Shown here: one piece after another, positions 1-7,951 of the stretch | Numbering within the stretch: the stretch's first letter is position 1 | How the letters are laid out: the number at the start of each line of letters is the position of its first letter | DNA from: Streptomyces diastaticus subsp. diastaticus | Lineage (GTDB): Bacteria; Actinomycetota; Actinomycetes; Streptomycetales; Streptomycetaceae | Assembly: GCF_011170125.1 (NCBI RefSeq) | Contig: NZ_BLLN01000003.1 | Location: forward strand, 1,622,501 to 1,686,500 | Length of the DNA stretch: 64,000 bases | Reading direction: 5' to 3' | The notes under the pieces: generated by a model | The model's database searches: none | What the model was told of the DNA's origin: nothing | The model's input: the letters and a program-made list of their open reading frames with translations, nothing else | Made by a program: the position numbers and the translations under genes

Positions 1-605
1 GGGACGTCGACGGCGAGCCGGCCCGGCAACTGGCGGGTCAGCCACGGGAGGAATCTGGGCCCGTCCTTGAGGAAGAAGAACATCAGGAAGACGGCGATGA
101 CCGCCGTGACGACGCCGTGGACCACCGTGCCCACCCCGGTCGCCACCGTGGAGACCGTGGTGCCGAGACTGTCCTGGAGCCGGGCGACGGCCGAGTCCAT
201 CGCCTTCGTGATCTCGGCGTCGCCGATGTTCAGCGGCGGTCCGGCCGCCCAGTCACGCACCTGGTCGACCCCGGCGATCACTCCGTCCGCCAAGGTCCCC
301 GACTGGGAGGCGACCGGCACCGCGACCAGGGCCACGATGCCGGCCGCCACGGTGAGGGCGAGTACCGTCACGGCCGAGGCGGCGAGCGCCGGGGGCCAGG
401 AGTGGTTGCGCAGGAAACGGGCCAGCGGCCAGGTGAGCGTGGTGATCAGCAGGCCGATCACCAGCGGCCACACCACCGGCCACATCTGGCCGACCAGCCA
501 CAACCCGGCCGTGACGGCGACGGCCACCAGCAACAACTGGGCAGAGGTACGCGCCGATGTGTGCAGGGCGGCACGGGACTTGGTGGAACTGAGCCTGGTG
601 GACAT
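1..605 (-). CDS. AI-2E family transporter (PerM-like), 5' part only
   Basis: Reading the minus strand from ATG at 605 gives an uninterrupted frame to the window edge, so about 201 N-terminal residues are visible and the C-terminal part lies outside. It starts MSTRLSSTKSRAAL and soon has two long hydrophobic stretches (VAVAVTAGLWLVGQMWPVVW and a following LVIGLLITTL segment), then an Ala/Val-rich segment, a roughly 70-residue soluble stretch and another hydrophobic segment ending FFLKDGPRFLPW. The membrane pairs plus the F-x-FLKDG-like motif are typical of the AI-2E/PerM permease family. Members export or exchange small solutes, but the substrate cannot be read from sequence. It is the first gene of its strand here; 123 bp separate it from the next gene. 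Confidence 0.75.
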   Translation of the reverse strand, partial: MSTRLSSTKSRAALHTSARTSAQLLLVAVAVTAGLWLVGQMWPVVWPLVIGLLITTLTWPLARFLRNHSWPPALAASAVTVLALTVAAGIVALVAVPVASQSGTLADGVIAGVDQVRDWAAGPPLNIGDAEITKAMDSAVARLQDSLGTTVSTVATGVGTVVHGVVTAVIAVFLMFFFLKDGPRFLPWLTRQLPGRLAVDV

Positions 606-728
606 GCGGCCACCCTACTGACCGGCGGCCCCGGGCCTGCCCGGTCAGCCGTGCGGCGCCTGCCGGTGGAAGGCGGCGAGCGCCGTGCCGACGGGGTGCG
701 GCTGGGGCCGGGTGGTCCCGGTCGCCGC

Positions 729-1338
729 TCAGCCGCCGTCGCGCTTGCGGTGGCGGACGTGCGTGGTCAGCGGTGAGTGCAGAACCTCGACGGGCTCGAA
801 ACCGAAGGTTCCGACGCCGTCGAAGAGGCGCTCGCCGCCGCCGAGCAGGACGGGCGCGATGTCGAGGGTGAGTTCGTCGATCGCGCCGGCGCCGAGGGCC
901 TGGCGCACCGTCGAAGCGCCACCGGCGATGTCCACGCCCTTGCCGTCGGCGGCTTCGAGCGCCTGCGCGTAAGCGGTGCCGAAGCCCTCGGTGACGAAAC
1001 GGAAGGTGGCCCCTCCGCCGGCGTGACCGGTCCGCGGGCGTAGGGGGTGAGCACGAACACCGGGGCGTGGTACGGGGGCTCGGGGCCCCACCAACCGTTC
1101 CACGGCCCGTCCCACTCGCCTCGGACCGGTCCGAACATGTTGCGGCCCATGACATGGGCACCACGCGGGCGCGTCAGCCGGCCGCTGGCCGTCTCGTCGG
1201 CTCCGGTCGCGCGCGGGTCGCCGATGTGCCAGCCGTGCAGCTCCTGGCCGCGCTTGCCAGCGGATCGTCCCGGCTCTGCTCGGGTCCGGCGACGAAGCCG
1301 TCGAGCGAGACCGACATGTGGCAGGTGGTGTCGGTCAT
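729..1338 (-). pseudogene. RibD C-terminal/dihydrofolate reductase-like protein, two frameshifts
   Basis: The start ATG at 1338 opens MTDTTCHMSVSLDGFVAG, the classic N-terminus of the small RibD_C reductase family. The reading frame must change twice to continue. Near 1262 (after GPEQSRDDPL) it moves to the frame encoding GKRGQELHGWHIGDP, and near 1018 (after ARGPVTPAEG) it moves to the frame encoding GGATFRFVTEGFGTAYAQAL. It then runs through DIAGGASTVRQALGAG and LGGGERLFDG to a stop at 729. Each change is explained by one missing base in a G run. With both restored the protein would be about 203 residues, normal for the family. This is either a recent pseudogene or two homopolymer deletions in the assembly. 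The family reduces unidentified substrates with NADPH. Confidence 0.8.
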
Positions 1339-1558
1339 CGGCTTCTCTCCGCAGGCGGCAGGTGCGGGGGTCGTGGGGTCGTCGGACCGCGCGACGGGCG
1401 TACGGAGTGTCAGAGCCGACCGGACTCGTCGCGTCACCGCGCAGCCGTCGGAGGCCCGGCTGCCGCGCCCCCGGCCCCGGGGCGCCACCGGTGAACCGCC
1501 GGGCGCGGCACCGCCTTCGGCCGGGCCGGCCGAAGGCGGCGGACCGCGCTGAACGACG

Positions 1559-1870
1559 ATGAGCGGTATGACCTCTGACCCCCGCCCGCCCGGCCGCACC
1601 GTCGACGGCACCGGACTGCTCTGCGTCACCCTTCTGCTGCGCCTGCGCAAGGAGATCGAGGGCGCCGAACCCGGCACCCTCGTCCATGTCATCGCCACCG
1701 ACCCCGCCGCGCCCCTCGACCTGCCCGCCTGGTGCCACCTGACCGGCCACCAGTACCTCGGCCCCGTCGGAGGGGACCGCCGCTCCGTCTACGCCCTCCG
1801 GCTCACCGCCCGGGCGCGATCCACCCGCTCCGACGCGCCGTGGCACCGCGCCGAGCCGGGTGGCCCGTGA
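1559..1870 (+). CDS. TusA/SirA-like sulfurtransferase family protein
   Basis: This 103-residue protein starts at ATG 1559; a second in-frame ATG follows three codons later. It contains DGTGLLCVTLLLRLRKEIEG and then GTLVHVIATDPAAPLDLPAW, CHLTGHQYLG. This is the TusA fold pattern: one strand, a catalytic Cys at the start of the first helix, a second strand ending in DP, then a helix and a C-H-x-x-G turn. TusA proteins carry persulfide sulfur to tRNA or cofactor pathways. The usual CPxP motif reads CVT here, a divergence common in actinobacterial paralogues. The 30 C-terminal residues are low complexity. It is a single gene, diverging from the damaged RibD-like gene and convergent with the Nudix gene. 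The function in this organism is inferred only. Confidence 0.7.
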   Translation: MSGMTSDPRPPGRTVDGTGLLCVTLLLRLRKEIEGAEPGTLVHVIATDPAAPLDLPAWCHLTGHQYLGPVGGDRRSVYALRLTARARSTRSDAPWHRAEPGGP

Positions 1871-1923
1871 CCGGCTCGGAGCTGTGGCGGAGCACGGCGA
1901 CGGAGCGCGCCGCCGCTCACGTA

Positions 1924-1943
1924 CCGGTTCTCTCCCGAACCGG
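1924..1943. terminator. Hairpin between convergent genes
   Basis: Perfect 7-bp arms CCGGTTC and GAACCGG flank a 6-nt loop, 54 bp after the TusA-like stop and 64 bp after the Nudix stop on the other strand. It may serve both genes. There is no T run, as usual in this GC range. Confidence 0.5.
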
Positions 1944-2006
1944 CGGGACCCCCGGCCCGGCAGGTGAGCGGCGTGCGGGACGGCCCTCGCCGCGCCCGGC
2001 CCGCCG

Positions 2007-2471
2007 TCAGTGCCGGAGCAGCAGCCCGTCGACCGGGACCGGCGGGACGTGGCCGGTCGCCGGGCGGCTCCCGGCCAGGGCCAGGCCGACGTCGACGAGG
2101 GAGGACCGCCGGAGCCCGGCCACCTCGGACACCGGAACCCAGACCGAGGTGAGGGTGTCGCCGTTCGGTTCGGGGCGCGGCCGGCCGCCGGTGACACGCA
2201 CCTCGTAGAAGATCCCGATGTTCTGGTGGTCGGGGCCGCCGGGCACGGTGCGCTCCGCCGAGGGGATCAGCCGCGAGTCCACGCCCAGCAACCGTTCGAC
2301 CACCCCCGTCAGCCCGGTCTCCTCGGTGAGCTCCCGGCTCACCGTGTCGAAGGGGTCCTCCCCGGCCTCGACCCCGCCACCGGGGAGCGTCCAGGTACCC
2401 GAACCGTGCTGGGCGAGCAGGACACGCCCGTCCGCGCAGCACAGGGCGTACGCCGCCAGTCGTCGGCTCAT
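2007..2471 (-). CDS. Nudix hydrolase
   Basis: A 154-residue protein from ATG 2471. The Nudix box is complete at about residues 31-54: GGVEAGEDPFDTVSRELTEE followed by TGL, which fits GX5EX7REUXEEXGU. It is preceded by GTWTLPGGG. A substrate-specificity loop follows (GGPDHQNIGIFYEVRV). The family hydrolyses nucleoside diphosphates linked to another group, using Mg2+ held by the RE-EE glutamates. The closest general type is the small MutT-like or ADP-ribose-type hydrolase; the substrate is not determinable. It stands alone, transcribed leftwards, convergent with the TusA-like gene. Confidence 0.88.
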   Translation of the reverse strand: MSRRLAAYALCCADGRVLLAQHGSGTWTLPGGGVEAGEDPFDTVSRELTEETGLTGVVERLLGVDSRLIPSAERTVPGGPDHQNIGIFYEVRVTGGRPRPEPNGDTLTSVWVPVSEVAGLRRSSLVDVGLALAGSRPATGHVPPVPVDGLLLRH

Positions 2472-2907
2472 CGGGATGCTCCTCGGGGTGTACGGGGACG
2501 GGGACGGGGACGGGACGGGCGGTGTGCCGCCGACCCTGCTCGCACGGGGAGGCCCGCGGCCGAGCCCGCACGGAGCCCGCCCTCACTCCGCAGCCACGCC
2601 TTGTCGGGTCCGGCGTGCGGCACGCCCTCGGGAGCGGCGTCCGCCGCAAGCGACGGCCCGGTGTCCCGGTGCCCCGCCCTGACCACCAGTGAGCGGGCAT
2701 CCCGTGCGGCACAGGTCGTCCTGGTGGCGAGAGGATCCAGACACACGCCCCCGGGGAGCGGCACGCGGGAACCGGAGCGTTTCGAGGGGGCGCCCGCCGG
2801 TATCCCGCCGACGGGCGGGTCAGGCGGGGCATGGCCGTGAGTGCCGCGGATGAGGGAGCCGCACTGGCGAAGAGTTCTGTGGGGGCGGGCCTCGCGGGCG
2901 GAGCGGC
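2472..2907. other. Gene-free stretch, nothing recognised
   Basis: About 435 bp between the Nudix start and the terminator of the lactate-dehydrogenase-like gene. Open frames exist on both strands but show no conserved motif. A short simple repeat (ggggac repeated) lies near 2490-2515, just upstream of the Nudix start. The Nudix promoter should lie here but no convincing -10/-35 pair was seen. Confidence 0.5.
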
Positions 2908-2938
2908 CCTCCCACCCCGAGCGGCGCGGGGTGGGAGG
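2908..2938 (-). terminator. Strong hairpin terminator
   Basis: Perfect 12-bp arms (CCTCCCACCCCG and CGGGGTGGGAGG) with a 7-nt loop. It begins 8 bp beyond the stop of the FAD/Fe-S gene, exactly where its transcript should end. Confidence 0.8.
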
Positions 2939-2946
2939 AGACACGT

Positions 2947-5871
2947 TCAAGGGCGGGTCGCCCGGTCCAGTTCGATGAGGACCGAGTAGTACTCGCGGCC
3001 CGTCGCGCGGTCCATGCCGATCTCGCACATGCGGTTGGCGGACAGGTGGGCGTCGTACGCGCGTGAGGTCACTTCCGCGGCCTCCTTGGCCGTCGCGGAG
3101 GCCGTCAACTCCTTGTGTAGCATGCCCCGGTCACCGGCGAACGCGCAGCATCCGGCGTCGTCCGGGACGACGACCTCGTCGGCGACCGCCCCGGCCACCT
3201 CGCGCAGGTGGCCGACCTCGCCCAGGTGGTGCATCGAGCACGTCGGGTGCAGTACCGCCGAGCCGGCCGTGCGGCGGACGGTCAGCCGCGGCAGGAGCTC
3301 CTCGGCCGCCCAGACGACCGAGTCGACCACCGTGAGCTGCCCGTGCGCTTCGCGGTTGGCGTCGGTGAGGTAGGGGACGACCTCGTGCTGGATGCCGAGC
3401 GTGCACGACGAGGCGTCCACGACCAGCGGCATCCGCCCGCCGTCGGTCCACGCCCAGGCGGCCTCGACGACGCGGTTGGCCATCACGGTGGTGGCATCCT
3501 CGTAACCCTTGGAGTGCCAGATCGTCGAGCAGCAGGTGCCCGTGACGTCGTCGGGGATCCACACCGGCCGCCCGGCGCGGGCCGAGACGTCGACCACGGC
3601 CTGCTGGAGCGAGGGGGTGCCGTCGTCCTCGGGGCCGCCGAAGATCCGGTTGACGCACGCCGGGTAGTAGACGGCGCTCGCCCCCGCCCGGGACGTGGGC
3701 GGCACGGCGCGGGCGGCGGCGCCGGGGATCTCCGGCAGCCACTCGGGCACCAGGTCGGGGCGTACGGCCTTGCGGGCGAGGCCGGTGGCGGCGGTCAGCA
3801 GCCGGTCGCTGATCTTGTCCGCCGCGCCGACCGCGAGCCGCGCCGACGCCTCCACGGCCTTGAAGCGCCGCGCGGTGAGCGTGGCGATCCGCTCCTCGCG
3901 AGGCGCGTGCCTGCGGTGGCGGAAGTCCTTCATCATGGCGCCGGTGTCGATGCCGACCGGGCAGGCGATCGCGCAGGTGGAGTCGCCCGCGCAGGTGTCG
4001 ACGGCGTCGTAGCCGTAGGAGGCGAGGAGTTGCTCCTCGACGGGGGAGCCGGCGGGCTGCCGCAGCATCTCGCGGCGCAGCACGATGCGCTGGCGCGGGG
4101 TGGTCGTCAGGTCGTGGCTCGGGCACGTGGGTTCGCAGAAGCCGCACTCGATGCAGGGGTCGGCGACCGGCTCGATGCCGGGGATCGTCTTCAGCCCGCG
4201 CAGGTGGGCCTTCGGGTCGCGGTCGAGGACGATCCTGGGAGCCAGTACGCCCGCGGGGTCGATGACCTGCTTGACGCGCCACATCAGCTCGGTCGCCCGG
4301 GGCCCCCACTCCAGCTCCAGGAACGGGGCGATGTTGCGGCCGGTGGCGTGCTCCGCCTTCAGCGATCCGTCGAACCGCTCCACGGTCATCCGGCAGAACT
4401 CGTCCATGAACGCCGCGTACCGGTCGACGTCGGAACTCTTCGACGCGTCGAAGGCGAGCAGGAAGTGCAGGTTGCCGTGGGCGGCGTGGCCGGCGACGGC
4501 GGCGTCGAAGCCGTGCCGCGCCTGGAGCTGGAGCAGGTCCTCGCAGGCTTCGGCCAGCCGGGAGGGCGGGACCGCGAAGTCCTCCGTGATCAGGGTGGTG
4601 CCCGCCGGGCGGGAGCCGCCGACCGCCGTGACGAAGGCCTTGCGGGCCGTCCAGTAGCCGGAGACGACCTTGGGGTCGCGGGTGAAGGCGTTGGTCACCG
4701 AGGCGACCGGGGCGACCAGGTCGAGCCGCTCGACGACCCGGGCCGCCGCCCGCTCGAAGGCAGCCTGCCCCGCCTCGTCGGGTGCCCGGAACTCCACCAG
4801 CAGCGCCGTCGTCTCCCGGGGCAGACCGGCCCAGTCGGCCGGCACCCCCCGCACGCTCACCGAGGCGCGCAGGGTGTTGCCGTCCATCAGCTCGACGGCG
4901 AGGGCGCCCGCCTCGTTGAACAACGGCACCGCGGCCGCGGCGGCGGTCAGCGAGGGGAAGAAGAGCAGACCGCTGGAGACCCTGCGGTCCAGCGGCAGGG
5001 TGTCGAAGACGACCTCGGAGATGAACCCGAAGGTGCCCTGGGAGCCGACCATGAGGCCGCGCAGGATCTCGACGGGCGTCGCGCCGTCCAGGAAGGCGTC
5101 CAGCCGGTAGCCGTTGGTGTTCTTGATCTCGTACTTGGCGCGGATGCGGGCGGTGAGTTCCTTCTCCGCCTCGATCTCCGCCTTGAGCGCGAGCAGGTCC
5201 GCGCACAGCTCCGGTTCGGTGCGTGCCAGGGTCTCGTCCGCGTGCGGGTCGGCGGTGTCGACGACGGTCCCGCTGGGCAGCACGAAGGTCAGCGAGGCCA
5301 GCGTGCGGTACGAGTTGCGGGTGGTGCCCGCGGTCATCCCGGAGGCGTTGTTGGCGACGACCCCGCCGACCGTGCAGGCGATGGCGCTGGCCGGGTCGGG
5401 CCCCAGGACTCGGCCGTACCGGGCGAGGGTGGCGTTGGCCCGCACGACCGTGGTGCCGGGGCGGACGCGCGCCCGGGCCCCGGCGTCCAGAACCTCGATG
5501 CCGGTGAAGTGCCGTCGCACGTCGACCAGGATGTCCTCGCCCTGGGCCTGGCCGTTCAGGCTGGTGCCGGCGGCGCGGAAGACGACCTGGCGGCCGTGGC
5601 CGCGTGCGTACGCCAGGATCGCGGAGACGTCGCCGATGTTCTCGGGGAGCACGACGACCTGCGGCACGAAGCGGTAGGGGCTGGCGTCGGAGGCGTACTT
5701 CACCAGGTCGGAGATCTTCCACAGGACCTTGTCCGGGCCCAGCAGCGCGGTCAGCCCGGCGCGGAGCGGCTCAGGCGCCCCCGTGGCGCCGCCGTCGGCG
5801 ACCCGGTCGGCCGCCTCGGTGCGGGCCGCCGTGGGACGGAGGGTTTCCGGCTTGGGCTCCAGCAGGGGCAT
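2947..5871 (-). CDS. FAD-binding and (Fe-S)-binding oxidoreductase, D-lactate dehydrogenase-like
   Basis: A 974-residue three-part fusion. Residues about 60-280 are an FAD-binding type 4 (PCMH) domain with GTSLNGQAQG and VGGVVANNASGM. Residues about 290-545 are an FAD-oxidase C domain, including GHAAHGNLHFLL. A ferredoxin-like segment carries CIECGFCEPTCPS near residue 571 and CAGDSTCAIACPVG near 625. The C-terminal part has cysteine-rich CCG-type motifs (GTCCSTIWHSKG near 778, HPTCSMHHLG, DAGCCAFAGDRG near 907). This architecture matches YdiJ/Dld-type D-2-hydroxyacid dehydrogenases that oxidise D-lactate or similar acids and pass electrons via Fe-S centres to the respiratory chain at the inner membrane face. 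The length matches that of YdiJ-like fusions. It is monocistronic, ending at a strong terminator; the upstream gap holds a gene relic. Lactate as substrate is inferred from family only. Confidence 0.85.
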   Translation of the reverse strand: MPLLEPKPETLRPTAARTEAADRVADGGATGAPEPLRAGLTALLGPDKVLWKISDLVKYASDASPYRFVPQVVVLPENIGDVSAILAYARGHGRQVVFRAAGTSLNGQAQGEDILVDVRRHFTGIEVLDAGARARVRPGTTVVRANATLARYGRVLGPDPASAIACTVGGVVANNASGMTAGTTRNSYRTLASLTFVLPSGTVVDTADPHADETLARTEPELCADLLALKAEIEAEKELTARIRAKYEIKNTNGYRLDAFLDGATPVEILRGLMVGSQGTFGFISEVVFDTLPLDRRVSSGLLFFPSLTAAAAAVPLFNEAGALAVELMDGNTLRASVSVRGVPADWAGLPRETTALLVEFRAPDEAGQAAFERAAARVVERLDLVAPVASVTNAFTRDPKVVSGYWTARKAFVTAVGGSRPAGTTLITEDFAVPPSRLAEACEDLLQLQARHGFDAAVAGHAAHGNLHFLLAFDASKSSDVDRYAAFMDEFCRMTVERFDGSLKAEHATGRNIAPFLELEWGPRATELMWRVKQVIDPAGVLAPRIVLDRDPKAHLRGLKTIPGIEPVADPCIECGFCEPTCPSHDLTTTPRQRIVLRREMLRQPAGSPVEEQLLASYGYDAVDTCAGDSTCAIACPVGIDTGAMMKDFRHRRHAPREERIATLTARRFKAVEASARLAVGAADKISDRLLTAATGLARKAVRPDLVPEWLPEIPGAAARAVPPTSRAGASAVYYPACVNRIFGGPEDDGTPSLQQAVVDVSARAGRPVWIPDDVTGTCCSTIWHSKGYEDATTVMANRVVEAAWAWTDGGRMPLVVDASSCTLGIQHEVVPYLTDANREAHGQLTVVDSVVWAAEELLPRLTVRRTAGSAVLHPTCSMHHLGEVGHLREVAGAVADEVVVPDDAGCCAFAGDRGMLHKELTASATAKEAAEVTSRAYDAHLSANRMCEIGMDRATGREYYSVLIELDRATRP

Positions 5872-5919
5872 GGCGTTCGTCTCCCGGGCAGTGTCGAGCG
5901 GTGCGGTTCAGCGTACGAC

Positions 5920-6090
5920 CGCGCGTCCCGGCCAATCCGGCGGGTGCGCGGGGGGCGGCCGGTGTGGCAGGGGACGGCTTCGAAGTCCCGTACGGCGCCC
6001 ACGGCGCCCGGCACGCACGCTCGCCGCACCGGGCGACAGCCCGAGCACGTCCGGTACGACAGCTTCCGCCAGACGTGCCGAGAGCACGCA
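5920..6090 (-). pseudogene. Probable relic of a DUF397-domain gene
   Basis: On the minus strand the frame reads WRKLSYRTCSGC, then RACVPGAVGAVRDFEA. This parallels the DUF397 core W-[RK]-K-S-S-Y-S...C-V-E-V-A...V-A-V-R-D-S-K. The DNA around 5981-5992 would give VRDSK if one base were removed. No credible start or complete ORF remains. DUF397 proteins normally accompany XRE regulators, and none is adjacent. Assignment is by eye and tentative. Confidence 0.45.
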
Positions 6091-6137
6091 CCGGACACCG
6101 CGGACACCGCCCAGGACCTCGAAGGCACCCCCTGGCC
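6001..6137 (+). repeat. Dispersed repeat copy A (partner at 55092-55239)
   Basis: Positions 6001-6047 match 55092-55138 at 41 of 47 bases in the same orientation, with the first 18 identical. A second block (about 6088-6137) resembles 55191-55239 after spacers of different length. Copy A overlaps the DUF397 relic, so the repeat may be two decayed members of that family. Confidence 0.55.
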
Positions 6138-6170
6138 GGTCCCGGCCGGGACCGGCGGGCACACCGGTGA

Positions 6171-6465
6171 TCAGCCGGGCAGGGCCGGGCCCGGCAGCAG
6201 GGCCACCACGTCGATCTCCACGAGGATGCCCATCAGACCGGAGCCGACCGTGGTGCGCACCGGGCACGTCTCCGCGAAGAAGGCGCGGTACGCCTCGTCG
6301 TAGGCGGCGAAGTCCCGCTCCAGGTGTCGCAGGTGGGGCCGTGACCTTCACGACGTCCCGCATGGACAGGTCCCGGGCCCCGAGGACCGCGCCGACGTTG
6401 CGCCGTGCCCTCTCCCTTCGTGGCTCAGCACCTCGACGCCATCCGCGAGGTCCTCCTGACCCCCG
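6171..6465 (-). pseudogene. RidA family protein, truncated and frameshifted
   Basis: The minus strand encodes RNVGAVLGARDLSMRDVVKV, then after an extra base in a C run near 6342 (one frame change) RDFAAYDEAYRAFFAETCPV, RTTVGSGLMGILVEIDVVAL and a stop at 6171. This is the C-terminal two thirds of a RidA (YjgF/UK114) enamine deaminase, including the conserved R-x-T-V-G and V-E-I-D segments. Upstream, SGQEDLADGVEVLS may be the corresponding earlier part in another frame. The N-terminal strand and start codon are missing before the MFS gene ends at 6511. RidA enzymes hydrolyse reactive enamines. Confidence 0.65.
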
Positions 6466-6510
6466 CGCCTCGTCAGCCGGTGACGTCGGAAGCCGTTCCG
6501 CCGGGAGTGG

Positions 6511-7899
6511 TCAGGGCGTCGTGGCGGCCGGCCGCGACCGCGTCGGTGTGTCGGCCTCGCTCGCGGCCGCCAGCCTCTGGCGGCGCGTCGCGGGTCCGAA
6601 GAAGGCCAGGACGAGGGCGCCGAGCGTCCAGGTGCCGGCGATGAACATGAAGACCGCCTCGTAGCCGATGCCGTTGTAGATGCCGGCGATCATCAACGGG
6701 CCCACCGCGTTCGACAGGCGCCCCAGACCGTAGGCGATGCTGGTGCCCAGCGAGCGGCCGCTGGTGTTGAACAGTTCGGGGGAGTACGCGTACGCCAGGG
6801 CGGTGTAGCCGCGCTCGAAGAGGTTGACCAGGAAGCCGAAGACGACGATGAGCACCGGGGTGAACGTCAGCCCGTACATGAGCCCGGCGGCGGCGATGAC
6901 CACGCCGAACACCACCAGGCACCACTTGCGTTCGAACCGGTCGGTGACCATCGCCGCGAGGAACGAGCCGAGCGGGGCGCCGACCGTCGTCAGGGCGACG
7001 TAGAAGATCGAGTCCTCCACGCTGACCCCCTCCGCGGCCAGCAGCGTCGGGGCCCAGCTGGAGTAGCCGAAGAAGCCGATGGTCTGGGTGACCCACAGGA
7101 CCGAGAGCAGGATCGTCGGGTACAGGAACTTCTTGTCCTTGAGCATCCCCAGCCCCGGTTTGACGGCCGGAGCCTGGGGCACGGGCTCTCGCGCCTCGGG
7201 GAGGGCGCCGTGCTCGGCCGACGCGCTCGCCTCGATGCGCGCCAGGACGGCCTCGGCCTCCTCATGGCGGCCTCGGGCCTCCAGCCACTGCGGGGACTCC
7301 TCCAGTTTGCGCACGAAGAGCAGGAAGAAGACGCCGAGCGTGCCCCAGAGGTAGACCAGACGCCAGGACCAGTCGGCCATGGGCACCACCGCGGAGGCGA
7401 TGAGGTTGGTGGCGGGGGTGCCGCAGATGCCGATGACGATGGCGTACGCCTGGAACTTCCCGCGTTTGGCGCTGGGGAACAGCTCGCTGATGTAGACGAC
7501 GGCGACCACGGTCATGGCGGACAGGCCGGCCGAGGTCAGTACGCGGAAGACACCGAGGGACCAGATGTCCCAGGCGAAGACGCAGGCGAAGGACCAGAGG
7601 GTGAACCAGAGCGTGGTCCAGGTCAGGGTGCGCTTGCGTCCCAGCCTGTCGGCCAGCCCGCCGGCCACGACGGCGCCGATGAACATGCCCACGAAGGACG
7701 TCGAGGTCACGTAGGCGATGTCGTTGACCTCGGCACTCCACTGCTCGCGTACCACCGGCGCGGTGATGGCGAAGGTGTTGATGTCCGCGAACTCGAAGAA
7801 GTAGGCGAACGCCACCGCGAGGAGAGTGGTCTTGTGGAACTTCGAGATCGGCAACCGGTCCAGCCGGTTCGCCGCGTTGGTGGTGCGGATGTGCTGCAC
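6511..7899 (-). CDS. MFS transporter, probably for an aromatic acid
   Basis: I place the start at GTG 7899 (VQHIRTTNAANRLDR), preceded by an AGGAG Shine-Dalgarno about 7 nt upstream; the same frame extends further but upstream overlaps the hydrolase gene. The product is about 462 residues with 12 predicted membrane segments. MFS signature motifs are visible: GGLADRLGRKRT between helices 2 and 3, and EESPQWLEARGRHEEA after helix 6, as in sugar/aromatic-acid porters. It is the last gene downstream of four enzymes of protocatechuate/gallate meta-cleavage, so I infer it imports an aromatic acid or a pathway intermediate such as a pyrone dicarboxylate. The gap to the preceding gene is 52 bp, consistent with an operon. 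Confidence 0.85.
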   Translation of the reverse strand: MQHIRTTNAANRLDRLPISKFHKTTLLAVAFAYFFEFADINTFAITAPVVREQWSAEVNDIAYVTSTSFVGMFIGAVVAGGLADRLGRKRTLTWTTLWFTLWSFACVFAWDIWSLGVFRVLTSAGLSAMTVVAVVYISELFPSAKRGKFQAYAIVIGICGTPATNLIASAVVPMADWSWRLVYLWGTLGVFFLLFVRKLEESPQWLEARGRHEEAEAVLARIEASASAEHGALPEAREPVPQAPAVKPGLGMLKDKKFLYPTILLSVLWVTQTIGFFGYSSWAPTLLAAEGVSVEDSIFYVALTTVGAPLGSFLAAMVTDRFERKWCLVVFGVVIAAAGLMYGLTFTPVLIVVFGFLVNLFERGYTALAYAYSPELFNTSGRSLGTSIAYGLGRLSNAVGPLMIAGIYNGIGYEAVFMFIAGTWTLGALVLAFFGPATRRQRLAAASEADTPTRSRPAATTP

Positions 7900-7951
7900 T
7901 GCACGCTCCTGGAATGGGGGGCTCGGGCGTCGGCGCCGGGCCGGGGTGACG

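Noticed and set aside
2490..2515. ggggac repeats as a CRISPR-like or recombination repeat
   Set aside because: Only a few imperfect units of a 6-bp repeat; ordinary simple sequence.
3208..6303. A 1031-codon open frame on the plus strand
   Set aside because: It mirrors the FAD/Fe-S gene, which has clear catalytic motifs; the plus-strand product is low complexity.
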